Shown here piece by piece: positions 25,863-33,755 of a stretch of 40,211 nt of DNA (position 1 is the first letter of the stretch; each line of letters starts with the position of its first letter). Below the pieces are notes generated by a model. The model saw nothing but the letters and a program-made list of their open reading frames with translations. It was not told where the DNA came from and ran no database searches. Made by a program: the position numbers and the translations under genes. Source of the DNA: Barnesiella sp. (GTDB lineage: Bacteria > Bacteroidota > Bacteroidia > Bacteroidales > Muribaculaceae); the NCBI GenBank assembly GCA_014801075.1, contig JAAVEW010000003.1:18699-58909 (forward strand), read 5' to 3'.

Positions 25863-25931
25863 CATTTCCTTCGCTGCATTAATTGCCGGCACTTGTTGAG
25901 CCGACCCACCGAGCATCTAATTCTTCTTCAT
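25855..25931 (-). pseudogene. N-terminal remnant of an ATP-grasp gene
   Basis: From the ATG at 25931 the frame reads MKKN-stop-MLGGSAQQVPAINAAKEMGYYG. MLGGSAQQVPAI..AKEMGYY is the N-terminal nucleotide-binding segment of ATP-grasp carboxylate-amine ligases found in capsule loci. A stop codon is in position 5 and the similarity ends abruptly where the acetyltransferase tail begins in another frame. The start lies only five bases after the DegT stop, as expected for a former operon gene. Recognition is by motif memory only. Confidence 0.65.
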
Positions 25932-25936
25932 AGACG

Positions 25937-27040
25937 TTATTTATTAAAAAAAGCTAATATACGTTCGATATCGTTGTCAGTCAACTCATGGTGCATGGGA
26001 AGGCAAAGCACGGTATCAGCAAGTTTATATGCTTCAGGTAAGTTCTCGCGGGTGGCCGAGGGTAATCCACGGTATGTGCTGAAATCGCTTATCAAGGGGT
26101 AAAAATAGCGGCGGCCCAACACATTGGCTTCCTTCATTCTGAAATACAGTTCGTCTCTGCTTTGACCAAATTTTGTGGCATCGACGAATATCGGGAAATA
26201 GCTGTAGTTATGCTTTACACCGGGCATATCATCGAAGAATGTTATACCCTCTACATCGCGAAGAGCCTCACGATATTTCTTGGCAACTTCCTGACGGGCA
26301 GCAATCGCGGCATCTACCTGACGAAGATTAAGAATACCGTAAGCGGCACGGATTTCGTCCATCTTTGAGTTGATGCCGGGAGCTACGACGGTAGTTTCGT
26401 TTGCAAAACCGAAATTTTTGAGATAGTCTATCCGTTTTTTTGTCTGTTCGTCATGCATGACCAAAGCTCCGCCCTCGATGGTATTATAGACCTTTGTCGC
26501 ATGGAAGGATAGGGTGGACATGTCGCCGGCGTTAAGTATTGACTCGCCGTTGACTTCAACGCCAAACGCGTGGGCTGCATCATATATGACTCTCAGTCCA
26601 TATTTATCGGCAATCTCCTGAATGGCTTTGGTATCGCAAGGCTTGCCATAGCAGTGGACGGGCATGATTGCTGTGGTTTTCGGCGTTATCGCTGCCTCTA
26701 TTTTGTTGGGATCGATACCACAGTTGGCAGGGTCAATATCTACAAATACAGGCTTTATGCCGTTCCACCACAATGAGTGGGTGGTAGCGACAAAGCTATA
26801 GGGAGTAGTAATAACCTCTCCTGTGATTCTAAGAGCCTGCAGGGCCGTAATCAAAGGGAGCGTACCGTTAGTAAACAGACTGATGTAAGGCACCTTGAGG
26901 TATTCGGCCAGAGCCGCCTCAAGTCTGCGGTGAAACTGACCGTTATTCGTTATCCACTTGCTCTCCCATATTTGCTTGAGCATTTCGTTAAATTCATCAA
27001 GAGATGGTAGTAAAGGAGATGTTACGGTGATTTGTTCCAT
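25937..27040 (-). CDS. DegT/DnrJ/EryC1/StrS aminotransferase (nucleotide-sugar aminotransferase)
   Basis: A 367-aa PLP enzyme. SFHATKVYNTIEGG places the Schiff-base lysine at 183; YDAAHAFG gives Asp154 for the PLP ring nitrogen; TNGTLPLITAL (58-68) is the phosphate-binding region. The sequence resembles VioA/FdtB-type enzymes that aminate keto-6-deoxy nucleotide sugars. The amino sugar formed was probably once modified further by the products of the two remnant genes directly downstream (ATP-grasp and acetyltransferase); the current product may therefore be an unmodified amino sugar, or be acetylated by another enzyme of the locus. Confidence 0.92.
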   Translation of the reverse strand: MEQITVTSPLLPSLDEFNEMLKQIWESKWITNNGQFHRRLEAALAEYLKVPYISLFTNGTLPLITALQALRITGEVITTPYSFVATTHSLWWNGIKPVFVDIDPANCGIDPNKIEAAITPKTTAIMPVHCYGKPCDTKAIQEIADKYGLRVIYDAAHAFGVEVNGESILNAGDMSTLSFHATKVYNTIEGGALVMHDEQTKKRIDYLKNFGFANETTVVAPGINSKMDEIRAAYGILNLRQVDAAIAARQEVAKKYREALRDVEGITFFDDMPGVKHNYSYFPIFVDATKFGQSRDELYFRMKEANVLGRRYFYPLISDFSTYRGLPSATRENLPEAYKLADTVLCLPMHHELTDNDIERILAFFNK

Positions 27041-27070
27041 TGATTTAAGAGTCTGTTATCAATTAACGGA

Positions 27071-28198
27071 TTACTTTTTACCTGTTTTATTATTTAAAAT
27101 TAAATTCATAAACACAGGTTCAAGAAATTTCTTATAGTAATGATCTATGAATGAGCAGATAAGAAATATTATAATAGGTACAGCTACTGCTTGAGCAATT
27201 AATGCCGGAAGTCCTGCATGCAACATACCCGGTACGTCGCATATGTCTTGCCAAAGCCAATGCCGCATTGTATCGCTTGATGCATGTATGAGAAGAACAC
27301 CAAAGCATCCGGCTGCCAAGAAATTAACAGTTTTACTATGACCCATGTTAAAATTTTTCGCAGTCAGGAACGCCGACAAGCCGATTAAAAAAGCCAATAA
27401 TTTATTTGAATCAGAAACGAGATGCCATTTGAATTCAGAGAAAACCGTCCTGCCTGTGTGATTTGCCAAGTAGACGAATGCAATACATATTGCGACTGCA
27501 ACCAATATTGACACAGTAAGCACAATCGACGACAATTTTAGATTGTCGGTCCATTTATTCGGATAAAGACGTATATACGCGGCAACAAAATAAAGTGTCA
27601 TATACCACACGGGCTCGTTCATAGTAGGAGCAAGAAAGACCGTCGAGCAAATTGTCATAATAAACAGCAAGCCGAGCACCAAAAGACCTAACTGTCGCTT
27701 AGTAAGGACGGAAATAAGTTTATTATAGAAAGGCACAAATATGTAAAAAGCCATAAAACTTGCTGCAAAACCGTTGTTAATGCTTGTTAACAGGCCGAAT
27801 AGCTTGTTAAATAAGCCTCTGATAGTCAGTTGTTGATAATCACATATTGCAAAAATCAGCATTATAGTTATGCCATAGAAGAGAATTTGTATCAGCAGTT
27901 TTACATATCTTCGGGCTGTTAACTGCATGCGGCACATAAAATAGCCTGAAATCAGGATAAATGCATTTATCCCGGTTTTACCCCACATACCCCATACTTC
28001 CAAAAAATATTGCTGAGGGGTTGCTGTCCCATCGTAAGCAAATAACCCTCTGACAGAAGAGTTGACGACATAGTGGTGAGCTATGATTGCAAGCATAGCA
28101 ATTATTCTCAAGAGTTCCAGATTAGAAGATCTCGGCTTCTTTATGTCAGAAGATGGGGATGATTGTTTGATATGTAGATTATTATATAAAGAAGCCAT
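27071..28198 (-). CDS. Membrane acyltransferase-3 family protein (OafA-like)
   Basis: A 375-aa protein with about ten transmembrane helices. The first helix carries NLELLRIIAMLAIIAHHY, with the family's paired catalytic histidines (HH), followed by GKTGINAFILISGYFM, the second conserved block. Acyltransferase-3 proteins move acetyl or other acyl groups across the inner membrane to modify polysaccharides on the periplasmic side. There is no fused SGNH domain. One base separates it from wzx. Confidence 0.9.
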   Translation of the reverse strand: MASLYNNLHIKQSSPSSDIKKPRSSNLELLRIIAMLAIIAHHYVVNSSVRGLFAYDGTATPQQYFLEVWGMWGKTGINAFILISGYFMCRMQLTARRYVKLLIQILFYGITIMLIFAICDYQQLTIRGLFNKLFGLLTSINNGFAASFMAFYIFVPFYNKLISVLTKRQLGLLVLGLLFIMTICSTVFLAPTMNEPVWYMTLYFVAAYIRLYPNKWTDNLKLSSIVLTVSILVAVAICIAFVYLANHTGRTVFSEFKWHLVSDSNKLLAFLIGLSAFLTAKNFNMGHSKTVNFLAAGCFGVLLIHASSDTMRHWLWQDICDVPGMLHAGLPALIAQAVAVPIIIFLICSFIDHYYKKFLEPVFMNLILNNKTGKK

Positions 28199-28199
28199 A

Positions 28200-29630
28200 C
28201 TATTTGCGAATGTTTTTTAGTAATGCAAGCTCTTTGAATTTTAGAAGGTGTGCTCCTCCTGCGTAAATTATTATGCCTGCACAGATTGTGATGCTTAAAC
28301 TTAATATGCCATTTCCCAATACTGTTGATAAGAATTTACATGCGATAAACATTATTATAGAAAGTATCAGAGATGGATATATATCTTTCAATTGCACGAT
28401 AAGGCCCAAATTGAGAAGTTTCCCTGTATAGTGAGTGTTAATTATAAGTGCAATTATTGAATTAGCAACAGCTCCATAGCACATCGCTTTAAGTCCCAGT
28501 GGCACAGTTATGCAGAGCATTATCACTCCCAATATCTTCTTAATTATTTCAAGCCGGAAAAAGATATCACTGCGTCCACGAACTTTCAATAAATTAAGAT
28601 TGATTGCATGAATCGGATACCACATACTTGAGAATACTATAATCTGTAGAAGTCCTGCAGCAAATATCCATACATCGGTGTATAAGACATTGATAAGCGG
28701 ATACGATACCGCACCCACGCCTAACGTCAGTGGGAATACTACAAATGCGCTTATACTTATAATCTTCCTGTATGTAGCACCAAGTATTTCTGTACTGTCC
28801 TGCACCTTACATAGAGCAGGAAATGTTACTGATTGAAGCACGCTGGTAGGTGTGCTTGACATCAAAATTCCCAGTCCATTCGCTCTATTATAATAAGCCA
28901 AATCAGAATGTGGGAAAAACTTACCGATAACTACCGAATAAATATTTCGATATCCGGTGTCTAAAAGACTTGATAGTAGTAATTTTGAGCCAAAACTAAA
29001 AAATTCTTTTAGCGAAGACCAGGAAAAAGTCCAAGTCGGTCTCCATTTAGATCCTATGCAAATACATATTGTACCAATGGCGGTAGAGAGGACTGATTGT
29101 GTAACCAAAGCCCATACCTGGAAGCCCAAGTAAGCCATCGTCATTCCAGTGATGCCCGATACAATAAGTGATAATAAATTATATTTTGCTAAGGACTTAA
29201 AGTCCATGCGTGCGGTAAATAGAGTGCGGTGTACTCCGCCAAACGAGCCTATGACCAAAGATACTGATGTGACACGTAATATGATGCATAATTCAGGTAA
29301 ATTATAGAATTTTGCAACAAAGGGGGCAATGATAAATAAAACTATGTATGAGAAAACCGATACGACGATATTGAAAATGTAAACTGTGTCACAATCAGTT
29401 TGTGTTCGATTATTTTTTCGCATCAGGGCGGTTGAGAACCCGGAGTTAATGAAGACCTCTGCGATGGCTATAAATATCGTTAGCATCGCGATTGCGGCAA
29501 ATTGTTCCGGTAAGATTAACCGGGCCAATACGATACTTATGACAAACTGGATGACTTGTGTACCTCCGGATTCGAGGATGCGCCATATCGCTCCGTTTAG
29601 TGTCTGTCGTTTGAGTGACTGTTCAGCCAT
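28200..29630 (-). CDS. wzx: Lipid-linked repeat-unit flippase (Wzx, PST/MOP family)
   Basis: A 476-aa inner-membrane protein with roughly twelve to fourteen helices. The opening LNGAIWRILESGGTQVIQFVISIVLARLILPEQFAAIAML and the segment INSGFSTALMRKNNRTQTDCDTVYIFNI are the WzxC/PST-type signature. It should flip undecaprenyl-PP repeat units to the periplasm for Wzy. It is the first structural gene after upxY and the first of the AT-rich cassette. Confidence 0.93.
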   Translation of the reverse strand: MAEQSLKRQTLNGAIWRILESGGTQVIQFVISIVLARLILPEQFAAIAMLTIFIAIAEVFINSGFSTALMRKNNRTQTDCDTVYIFNIVVSVFSYIVLFIIAPFVAKFYNLPELCIILRVTSVSLVIGSFGGVHRTLFTARMDFKSLAKYNLLSLIVSGITGMTMAYLGFQVWALVTQSVLSTAIGTICICIGSKWRPTWTFSWSSLKEFFSFGSKLLLSSLLDTGYRNIYSVVIGKFFPHSDLAYYNRANGLGILMSSTPTSVLQSVTFPALCKVQDSTEILGATYRKIISISAFVVFPLTLGVGAVSYPLINVLYTDVWIFAAGLLQIIVFSSMWYPIHAINLNLLKVRGRSDIFFRLEIIKKILGVIMLCITVPLGLKAMCYGAVANSIIALIINTHYTGKLLNLGLIVQLKDIYPSLILSIIMFIACKFLSTVLGNGILSLSITICAGIIIYAGGAHLLKFKELALLKNIRK

Positions 29631-29670
29631 AAAGACTAATGATTGATTTAATAACAGGTGTGATGTGAAA

Positions 29671-29700
29671 CCCCGTTAAAGATGTAGAATCTTTTTGGGG
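29671..29700 (-). promoter_or_regulatory. Hairpin between upxY and wzx
   Basis: CCCC...AAAGAT/ATCTTT...GGGG forms an interrupted stem (outer four and inner six base pairs with an internal loop) immediately after the upxY stop. No U tract follows on the minus strand, so it is not a standard intrinsic terminator; attenuation or mRNA processing is possible. Confidence 0.4.
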
Positions 29701-29701
29701 G

Positions 29702-30358
29702 TTAGGGGAGGGTTTCAATGAGGGTTGTTGGGGGGAGGTGGAGGTCGATGTAGGCTACGAGGCAGTCGCGGAGGCTTATGCGGAGGCGGCGGTAGCGGGA
29801 GCCGCGGATTGTCAGGAGTTCGCCTTCAATCCAGCTGTCGTTGTGGGGTATGCGTACGCGGCGGCCTATGAGGCGGGCGAGGTTGTCGTCGCCGGCGGTG
29901 TGGTAGGTGACGCGTTGGCTGGAGGTGGTGGCGGCTATGAAGTTGTCCATCTCTTCGTTGCGTATCACTACGGGCTGGCGGTAGGGGTGCCCTTTGATGT
30001 AGAGGTACTCTACGCCGATGTTTTTGCGCACTATCTCGTCGATGTGGCTCACGGTGTCGTTGACGAAGAAGATGTCGGGTATCGCGGGTGATATTTTCCT
30101 TACTCTTTTGCCGCCTCGGGTGGTGACGCTTTCTTTCATGGGCATGAAGAAGCGGCGTACCATGCTCTGGATGATTTCGTAGCCGTAGAGGCGTTGCGCG
30201 ACGGCTTTTCCCCCGGTTGCTGCGGGCTGCTCTACTACGGTTTTTTCTTTTCGGGAACGCATCACTATCCACACGCTCTCTTCGGTGTCGTCTTGCGGGG
30301 CGTTGCTCGTTTCGTTCTCTATGTAGAGCGGTGTGAAATGAAGGTTTTCGTTGGCCAT
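29702..30358 (-). CDS. upxY: UpxY-family (NusG-like) transcription antiterminator
   Basis: A 218-aa protein. After ~28 variable residues, SVWIVMRSRKEK begins the NGN domain (to ~145), with MVRRFFMPM, IPDIFFVNDTVSHIDEIV, GVEYLY, PYRQPVVIRNEEMDNFIAAT. A KOW-like domain (163-205) contains IGRRVRIPHNDSWIEGELL. UpxY proteins bind the leader of their own capsule operon and let RNA polymerase read through the long operon. It is the first gene after the 30578-30609 promoter, the standard UpxY position. No recognisable UpxZ gene follows, so the usual cross-locus inhibitor is absent from this locus. GC-rich like the chromosome, unlike the cassette it controls. Confidence 0.88.
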   Translation of the reverse strand: MANENLHFTPLYIENETSNAPQDDTEESVWIVMRSRKEKTVVEQPAATGGKAVAQRLYGYEIIQSMVRRFFMPMKESVTTRGGKRVRKISPAIPDIFFVNDTVSHIDEIVRKNIGVEYLYIKGHPYRQPVVIRNEEMDNFIAATTSSQRVTYHTAGDDNLARLIGRRVRIPHNDSWIEGELLTIRGSRYRRLRISLRDCLVAYIDLHLPPTTLIETLP

Positions 30359-30577
30359 CGGGCAATTCTTTCTATCCCCATAGGTCGCATATTTGTGTGT
30401 AGACCAATAGGTTACGATAGATGTTTGTTAAAGTTCGGGCTTGGGGTGGATTCCGTTGCAAGATATTGCAGATGGTTGTTGCTTTTTGCTTGTTTGTGAT
30501 CGTCCGGCGGATGGCCGGCATGCTGGATGCTGATTGCTCCGCTGGTTTAAAGCCCGGATGCTCATTGCTGAGCGTTG
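30359..30577 (-). promoter_or_regulatory. Untranslated leader of the capsule operon
   Basis: About 215 nt lie between the predicted transcription start and the upxY ATG, with no gene on either strand. The leader holds two 14-nt direct repeats near its 5' end (30525-30538 and 30556-30569) and a palindrome TGGCCGGCA just downstream. By analogy with Bacteroides this is where UpxY would act; the precise site is not known. Confidence 0.55.
30525..30569. repeat. Two 14-nt direct repeats in capsule leader
   Basis: GGATGCTGATTGCT (30525-30538) and GGATGCTCATTGCT (30556-30569) differ at one position and are spaced 31 nt apart. Both would be transcribed near the 5' end of the leader RNA. Confidence 0.8.
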
Positions 30578-30609
30578 CAAAGGTAGGAATTTATCTTGTA
30601 ATTTCCAAA
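30578..30609 (-). promoter_or_regulatory. Capsule operon promoter (TTTG-N20-TACCTTTG)
   Basis: On the minus strand a TTTG at 30609-30606 is followed after exactly 20 nt by TACCTTTG at 30585-30578, a full match to the Bacteroidota sigma-AB-type promoter. The same pair with the same spacing precedes tRNA-Ser at 38376. I see no inverted repeats flanking it, so there is no sign of an invertible promoter. Confidence 0.8.
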
Positions 30610-30691
30610 TATGATGGTTTTTTAACGTTGTCGGGGGCGCTGTGGCGCGGGGCTTTACGGGGTGGGTGGCAACCACCCGGAGACAAACCGC

Positions 30692-30724
30692 GAAGCCGAT
30701 TGGGGGGATAGAAGCCGATTGGGG
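30692..30724. repeat. 14-bp direct repeat, 19-bp period
   Basis: GAAGCCGATTGGGG occurs at 30692-30705 and 30711-30724. It lies between the tyrS stop and the capsule promoter. The same stretch (30632-30831) also has a perfect small hairpin GGGTGG-CAA-CCACCC at 30664-30678 and an imperfect one at 30744-30783, either of which could help end tyrS transcripts although neither has a U tract. No gene is seen here. Confidence 0.7.
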
Positions 30725-30831
30725 AGGGCGTGTTATGAGAAATGCGCCCGTGGCGTGCCTTATGAGGGGCGTGCCAAGGGCGCATGTATAGGGGTGCGGT
30801 GCGTGGGTTCACGCGGTGCGGTGTCGCGGGT

Positions 30832-32127
30832 TTACTTTACGTGGAGGAGGTAGTAGTTCTTCTTGCCTTTCTGCACGAGGATGTATTTGCCGTTGAGGAG
30901 CAGGTCGGTGGTGGCGGGGGCGTAGACGTCGGCCACTTTCTCTTTGTTGATGGCGAAGCCGCCTTGCTGCGCGAGTTTGCGGAGTTCGGCCTTGGAGGGG
31001 AACACGGGGGCTTTGTCGGTGAGGAGGTCGGCTATCTTGAGTTCGCCGTTGAGGTCGTCGAGGGCGATTTCAAATTGGGGCACGCCTTCAAACACGGCGA
31101 GGAGGGTGTCTTCGTCGATTTTGCGCAGTGTCTCGGATGCTTTGTTGGAGAAGAGTATCTGCGAGGCTTCTACGGCTGCTTCGTAGTCGGCGGCGCTGTG
31201 TACCATTGTGGTGATTTCCTTGGCGAGGCGTTTCTGCAGGGGGCGCTGGCCGGGGTCGGCTGCCTGCTGTGCCACGAGGCCGTCGATTTCCTCTTTGGGC
31301 AGGTCGGTGAAGATTTTGATGTACTTCTCGGCGTCGGCGTCGGATACGTTGAGCCAGAACTGGTAGAACTTGTAGGGCGATGTGTAGCGCGGGTCGAGCC
31401 ATACGTTGCCGCTCTCGGTCTTGCCGAACTTGCCGCCGTCGGCTTTGGTGATGAGGGGGCAGGTGAGGGCGAAGGCGTCGTCGGCGCCGGCGATGCGGCG
31501 TATGAGCTCGGTGCCGGTGGTCATGTTGCCCCACTGGTCGGAGCCGCCGAGCTGCAGGCGGCAACCCATCTCGTTGTAGAGGTGGAGGAAGTCGTAGCCC
31601 TGGAGGAGCTGGTAGGAAAATTCGGTGAACGACATTCCTTCGCGTGATTCGCCCGAGAGACGTTTCTTCACGGAGTCCTTGGCCATCATGTAGTTGACGG
31701 TGATGTGCTTGCCGATGTCGCGGATGAAGTCGAGGAATGAGAAGTTTTTCATCCAGTCGTAGTTGTTGACGAGGACGGCGGCGTTGGGGGCGTCGGAGTC
31801 GAAGTCGAGAAACTTGGCGAGCTGGCGTTTGATTGCTTCCTGATTGTGGCGCAGGGTCTCTTCGTCGATGAGTTTGCGTTCCTGGCTTTTCATCGAGGGG
31901 TCACCGATCATGCCGGTGGCACCGCCGACGAGGGCGATGGGGCGATGGCCGGCGCGCTGGAAGTGCTTGAGCATCATGACGCCCACGAGGTGGCCTATAT
32001 GCAGGGAGTCGGCCGTCGGGTCAATGCCGAGGTAGGCCGTGGTCATTCCTTTTTTGAGTTGTTCATCGGCGCCGGGAGTGACGGAGTGAATCATTCCGCG
32101 CCATGTGAGTTCCTGTATGAAGTCCAT
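30832..32127 (-). CDS. tyrS: Tyrosyl-tRNA synthetase
   Basis: A 431-aa class I aminoacyl-tRNA synthetase that charges tRNA-Tyr. The HIGH motif is present as HIGH at 43-46 ([14 protein letters not shown]) and the KMSKS loop as KFGKT at 233-237; LGGSDQWGN (193-201) is the tyrosine-site segment. The C-terminal ~70 residues form an S4-like RNA-binding domain ending YLLHVK. I chose the ATG at 32127 because the protein then begins like other TyrS; the frame stays open further upstream but that part is low-complexity and overlaps the aminotransferase gene. It follows the aminotransferase by 35 nt and is probably cotranscribed with it. Confidence 0.96.
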   Translation of the reverse strand: MDFIQELTWRGMIHSVTPGADEQLKKGMTTAYLGIDPTADSLHIGHLVGVMMLKHFQRAGHRPIALVGGATGMIGDPSMKSQERKLIDEETLRHNQEAIKRQLAKFLDFDSDAPNAAVLVNNYDWMKNFSFLDFIRDIGKHITVNYMMAKDSVKKRLSGESREGMSFTEFSYQLLQGYDFLHLYNEMGCRLQLGGSDQWGNMTTGTELIRRIAGADDAFALTCPLITKADGGKFGKTESGNVWLDPRYTSPYKFYQFWLNVSDADAEKYIKIFTDLPKEEIDGLVAQQAADPGQRPLQKRLAKEITTMVHSAADYEAAVEASQILFSNKASETLRKIDEDTLLAVFEGVPQFEIALDDLNGELKIADLLTDKAPVFPSKAELRKLAQQGGFAINKEKVADVYAPATTDLLLNGKYILVQKGKKNYYLLHVK

Positions 32128-32162
32128 GATATAAATTGTCTTAATATGGTTGTGAGTCAGGG

Positions 32163-33356
32163 TTATTTGAGGGCTGCGAGGGCGTTGGCTATGCGCTTCA
32201 TGGCCTCGCGGATGTTGTCGTCGGAGGTGGCGTAGCTGAGGCGTATGTAGCCGTCGAGGCAGAATGCCGCGCCGTCGACTGTGGCCACGTGGGCTTTGTC
32301 GAGGAGATAGAGAGCGAGCTCGCCGGAGGTGTTGATGGTGCGTTCGCCGTCCGACTTGCCAAGGAACGATGTCACGCGGGGGAAGAGGTAGAACGCGCCC
32401 TGCGGTTCGTTGCATTCAAGTCCGGGAATCTGACGGGCGAGCTCGACCACGAGGTCGCGGCGGCGGCGGAAAGCTTCACACATCTCGCGCACGCAGTCCT
32501 GCGGACCGTCGTAAGCGGCTTCGGCAGCCTTCTGGGCTATCGACGAGCAGCCCGAAGTGTACTGGCTCTGCAACTTGTTGACAGCTTTGGCGAGCCACAG
32601 CGGAGCGGCGCAGTAGCCTATGCGCCATCCGGTCATGGCGTAAGCCTTTGACACGCCGTTGATTATGACCGTGCGGTCGGCGATTTCGGGGAACGAGGCC
32701 AGCGAAGTGAACGAGCCGGTGAAGTTGATATGCTCATATATCTCGTCGGCGAGAACAATGATGTCGGGATATTTGGCCAGAACGTTGACGAGTCCCTGCA
32801 CCTCCTCGCGCGAGTACACCGAGCCGGTCGGGTTGGAGGGTGAGCAGAGAAGCACCATGCGCGTGTTGGGCGTGATGGCGGCTTCGAGACGTTCGGGGGT
32901 GATTTTGAAATTGTCCTCAAGCGTAGTGGGCACCAGCACGTTAGTGCCGCGGGCGAGCTTCACCATCTCCACATACGACACCCATGCTGGAGTGGGGATG
33001 AGCACCTCGTCGCCGGGATTGATGCAGGCGAGGATAACGTTGCAGAGCGCCTGCTTGGCGCCGTTTGACACTACAATCTGCTCGGGAGCGAAGTCCACAC
33101 CGTTCTCATCCTTGAGCTTGCGCGACACCGCCTTGCGCAGTGACATATAGCCGGGCACGGGGGTGTAGAAAGTAAAGTTTTCGTCGATAGCGCGCTTGGC
33201 TGCCTCCTTGATATGGTCGGGAGTATTGAAGTCGGGTTCGCCGACCGAGAGATTGATGACGTCGACGCCCTGCGCTTTGAGTTCATTGCTCTTTTGCGAC
33301 ATAGCCAGAGTGGCCGAGGGAGAAAGTGATTGGATAAGCTCTGAGATATGTGTCAT
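32163..33356 (-). CDS. Class I PLP aminotransferase (aspartate aminotransferase type)
   Basis: A 397-aa fold-type I aminotransferase of the AspB/Thermus-type subgroup. [13 protein letters not shown] (37-49), [14 protein letters not shown] (63-76), SNPTGSV (174-180), LADEIYEHI (202-210) and [17 protein letters not shown], with Schiff-base Lys237, are all standard. It likely interconverts aspartate/oxaloacetate and glutamate/2-oxoglutarate in the cytoplasm; related enzymes with prephenate or other substrates cannot be excluded. It has its own promoter at 33376-33409 and leads the small operon with tyrS. Confidence 0.92.
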   Translation of the reverse strand: MTHISELIQSLSPSATLAMSQKSNELKAQGVDVINLSVGEPDFNTPDHIKEAAKRAIDENFTFYTPVPGYMSLRKAVSRKLKDENGVDFAPEQIVVSNGAKQALCNVILACINPGDEVLIPTPAWVSYVEMVKLARGTNVLVPTTLEDNFKITPERLEAAITPNTRMVLLCSPSNPTGSVYSREEVQGLVNVLAKYPDIIVLADEIYEHINFTGSFTSLASFPEIADRTVIINGVSKAYAMTGWRIGYCAAPLWLAKAVNKLQSQYTSGCSSIAQKAAEAAYDGPQDCVREMCEAFRRRRDLVVELARQIPGLECNEPQGAFYLFPRVTSFLGKSDGERTINTSGELALYLLDKAHVATVDGAAFCLDGYIRLSYATSDDNIREAMKRIANALAALK

Positions 33357-33375
33357 AACTACTTGAAATTTTCGG

Positions 33376-33409
33376 CAAAGATAGCATTTTTCTTTTAAAT
33401 AACCGCAAA
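33376..33409 (-). promoter_or_regulatory. Promoter of aminotransferase-tyrS operon
   Basis: TATCTTTG on the minus strand (33383-33376) matches TAnnTTTG and lies 19 nt before the ATG at 33356. A TTTG at 33409-33406 is 22 nt upstream, slightly longer than the usual spacing. Confidence 0.65.
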
Positions 33410-33585
33410 ATTGTGTATATAGATATGTTATTTGCCGCGATTGTTGAAAACTAGGCGGTAAATAAGTGCGGCGGGTGGCGGCATCGGGGTGTGATATGAG
33501 GTGGGGGGATAGAATTGCGGGGTCGGGAAATGTGAAATAAATATAAAGATGTGGGGTGGGGTGGGGTGAATATGGTGAAAATAAG

Positions 33586-33593
33586 TATCTTTG
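33586..33593 (+). promoter_or_regulatory. -7 element of DUF4836 gene
   Basis: TATCTTTG matches the -7 consensus. Transcription from here would give a leader of about 155 nt before the ATG at 33756. No clear TTTG is at the expected -33 position. Confidence 0.55.
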
Positions 33594-33755
33594 CGTTTGA
33601 GTCGATTATGTGATTGCGGGAGGCGGAATGCAATGCTGAATGCAATTATGTGTGGCCGGGGTGTAACATTTTGCCTTTTTGTCCGTATATATTGTGACTG
33701 CCGGTCGTTTTTTATGATTGTCTCATTCAAAACCAATTTCAATATTTTATCATTT

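Larger units (their letters stand above)
33357..33755. other. Divergent intergenic region with two promoters
   Basis: This 399-bp gap separates the leftward aminotransferase-tyrS operon from the rightward DUF4836 gene. It contains one -7 element for each direction (33376-33383 minus, 33586-33593 plus), a G-rich stretch around 33476-33575, and about 155 nt of untranslated leader for the DUF4836 gene. No convincing gene is seen. Confidence 0.6.

Noticed and set aside
25712-25909. A 65-aa independent small gene
   Set aside because: Its second half is the tail of a hexapeptide acetyltransferase and its first half overlaps an ATP-grasp remnant in another frame, so it is better explained as a deletion junction.
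30520-30660. Invertible capsule promoter
   Set aside because: I looked for inverted repeats flanking the promoter at 30578-30609 and found only direct repeats.
30784-31647. 287-codon open frame on the plus strand
   Set aside because: Shadow of tyrS with repetitive Val/Gly/Glu content.
32128-32415. 96-codon N-terminal extension of tyrS
   Set aside because: Arg/His/Pro-rich, overlaps the aminotransferase gene, and TyrS proteins begin where the ATG at 32127 starts.
33591-33755. TTG-initiated 55-codon extension of the DUF4836 protein
   Set aside because: It would overlap the -7 promoter element and destroy the lipoprotein signal peptide.
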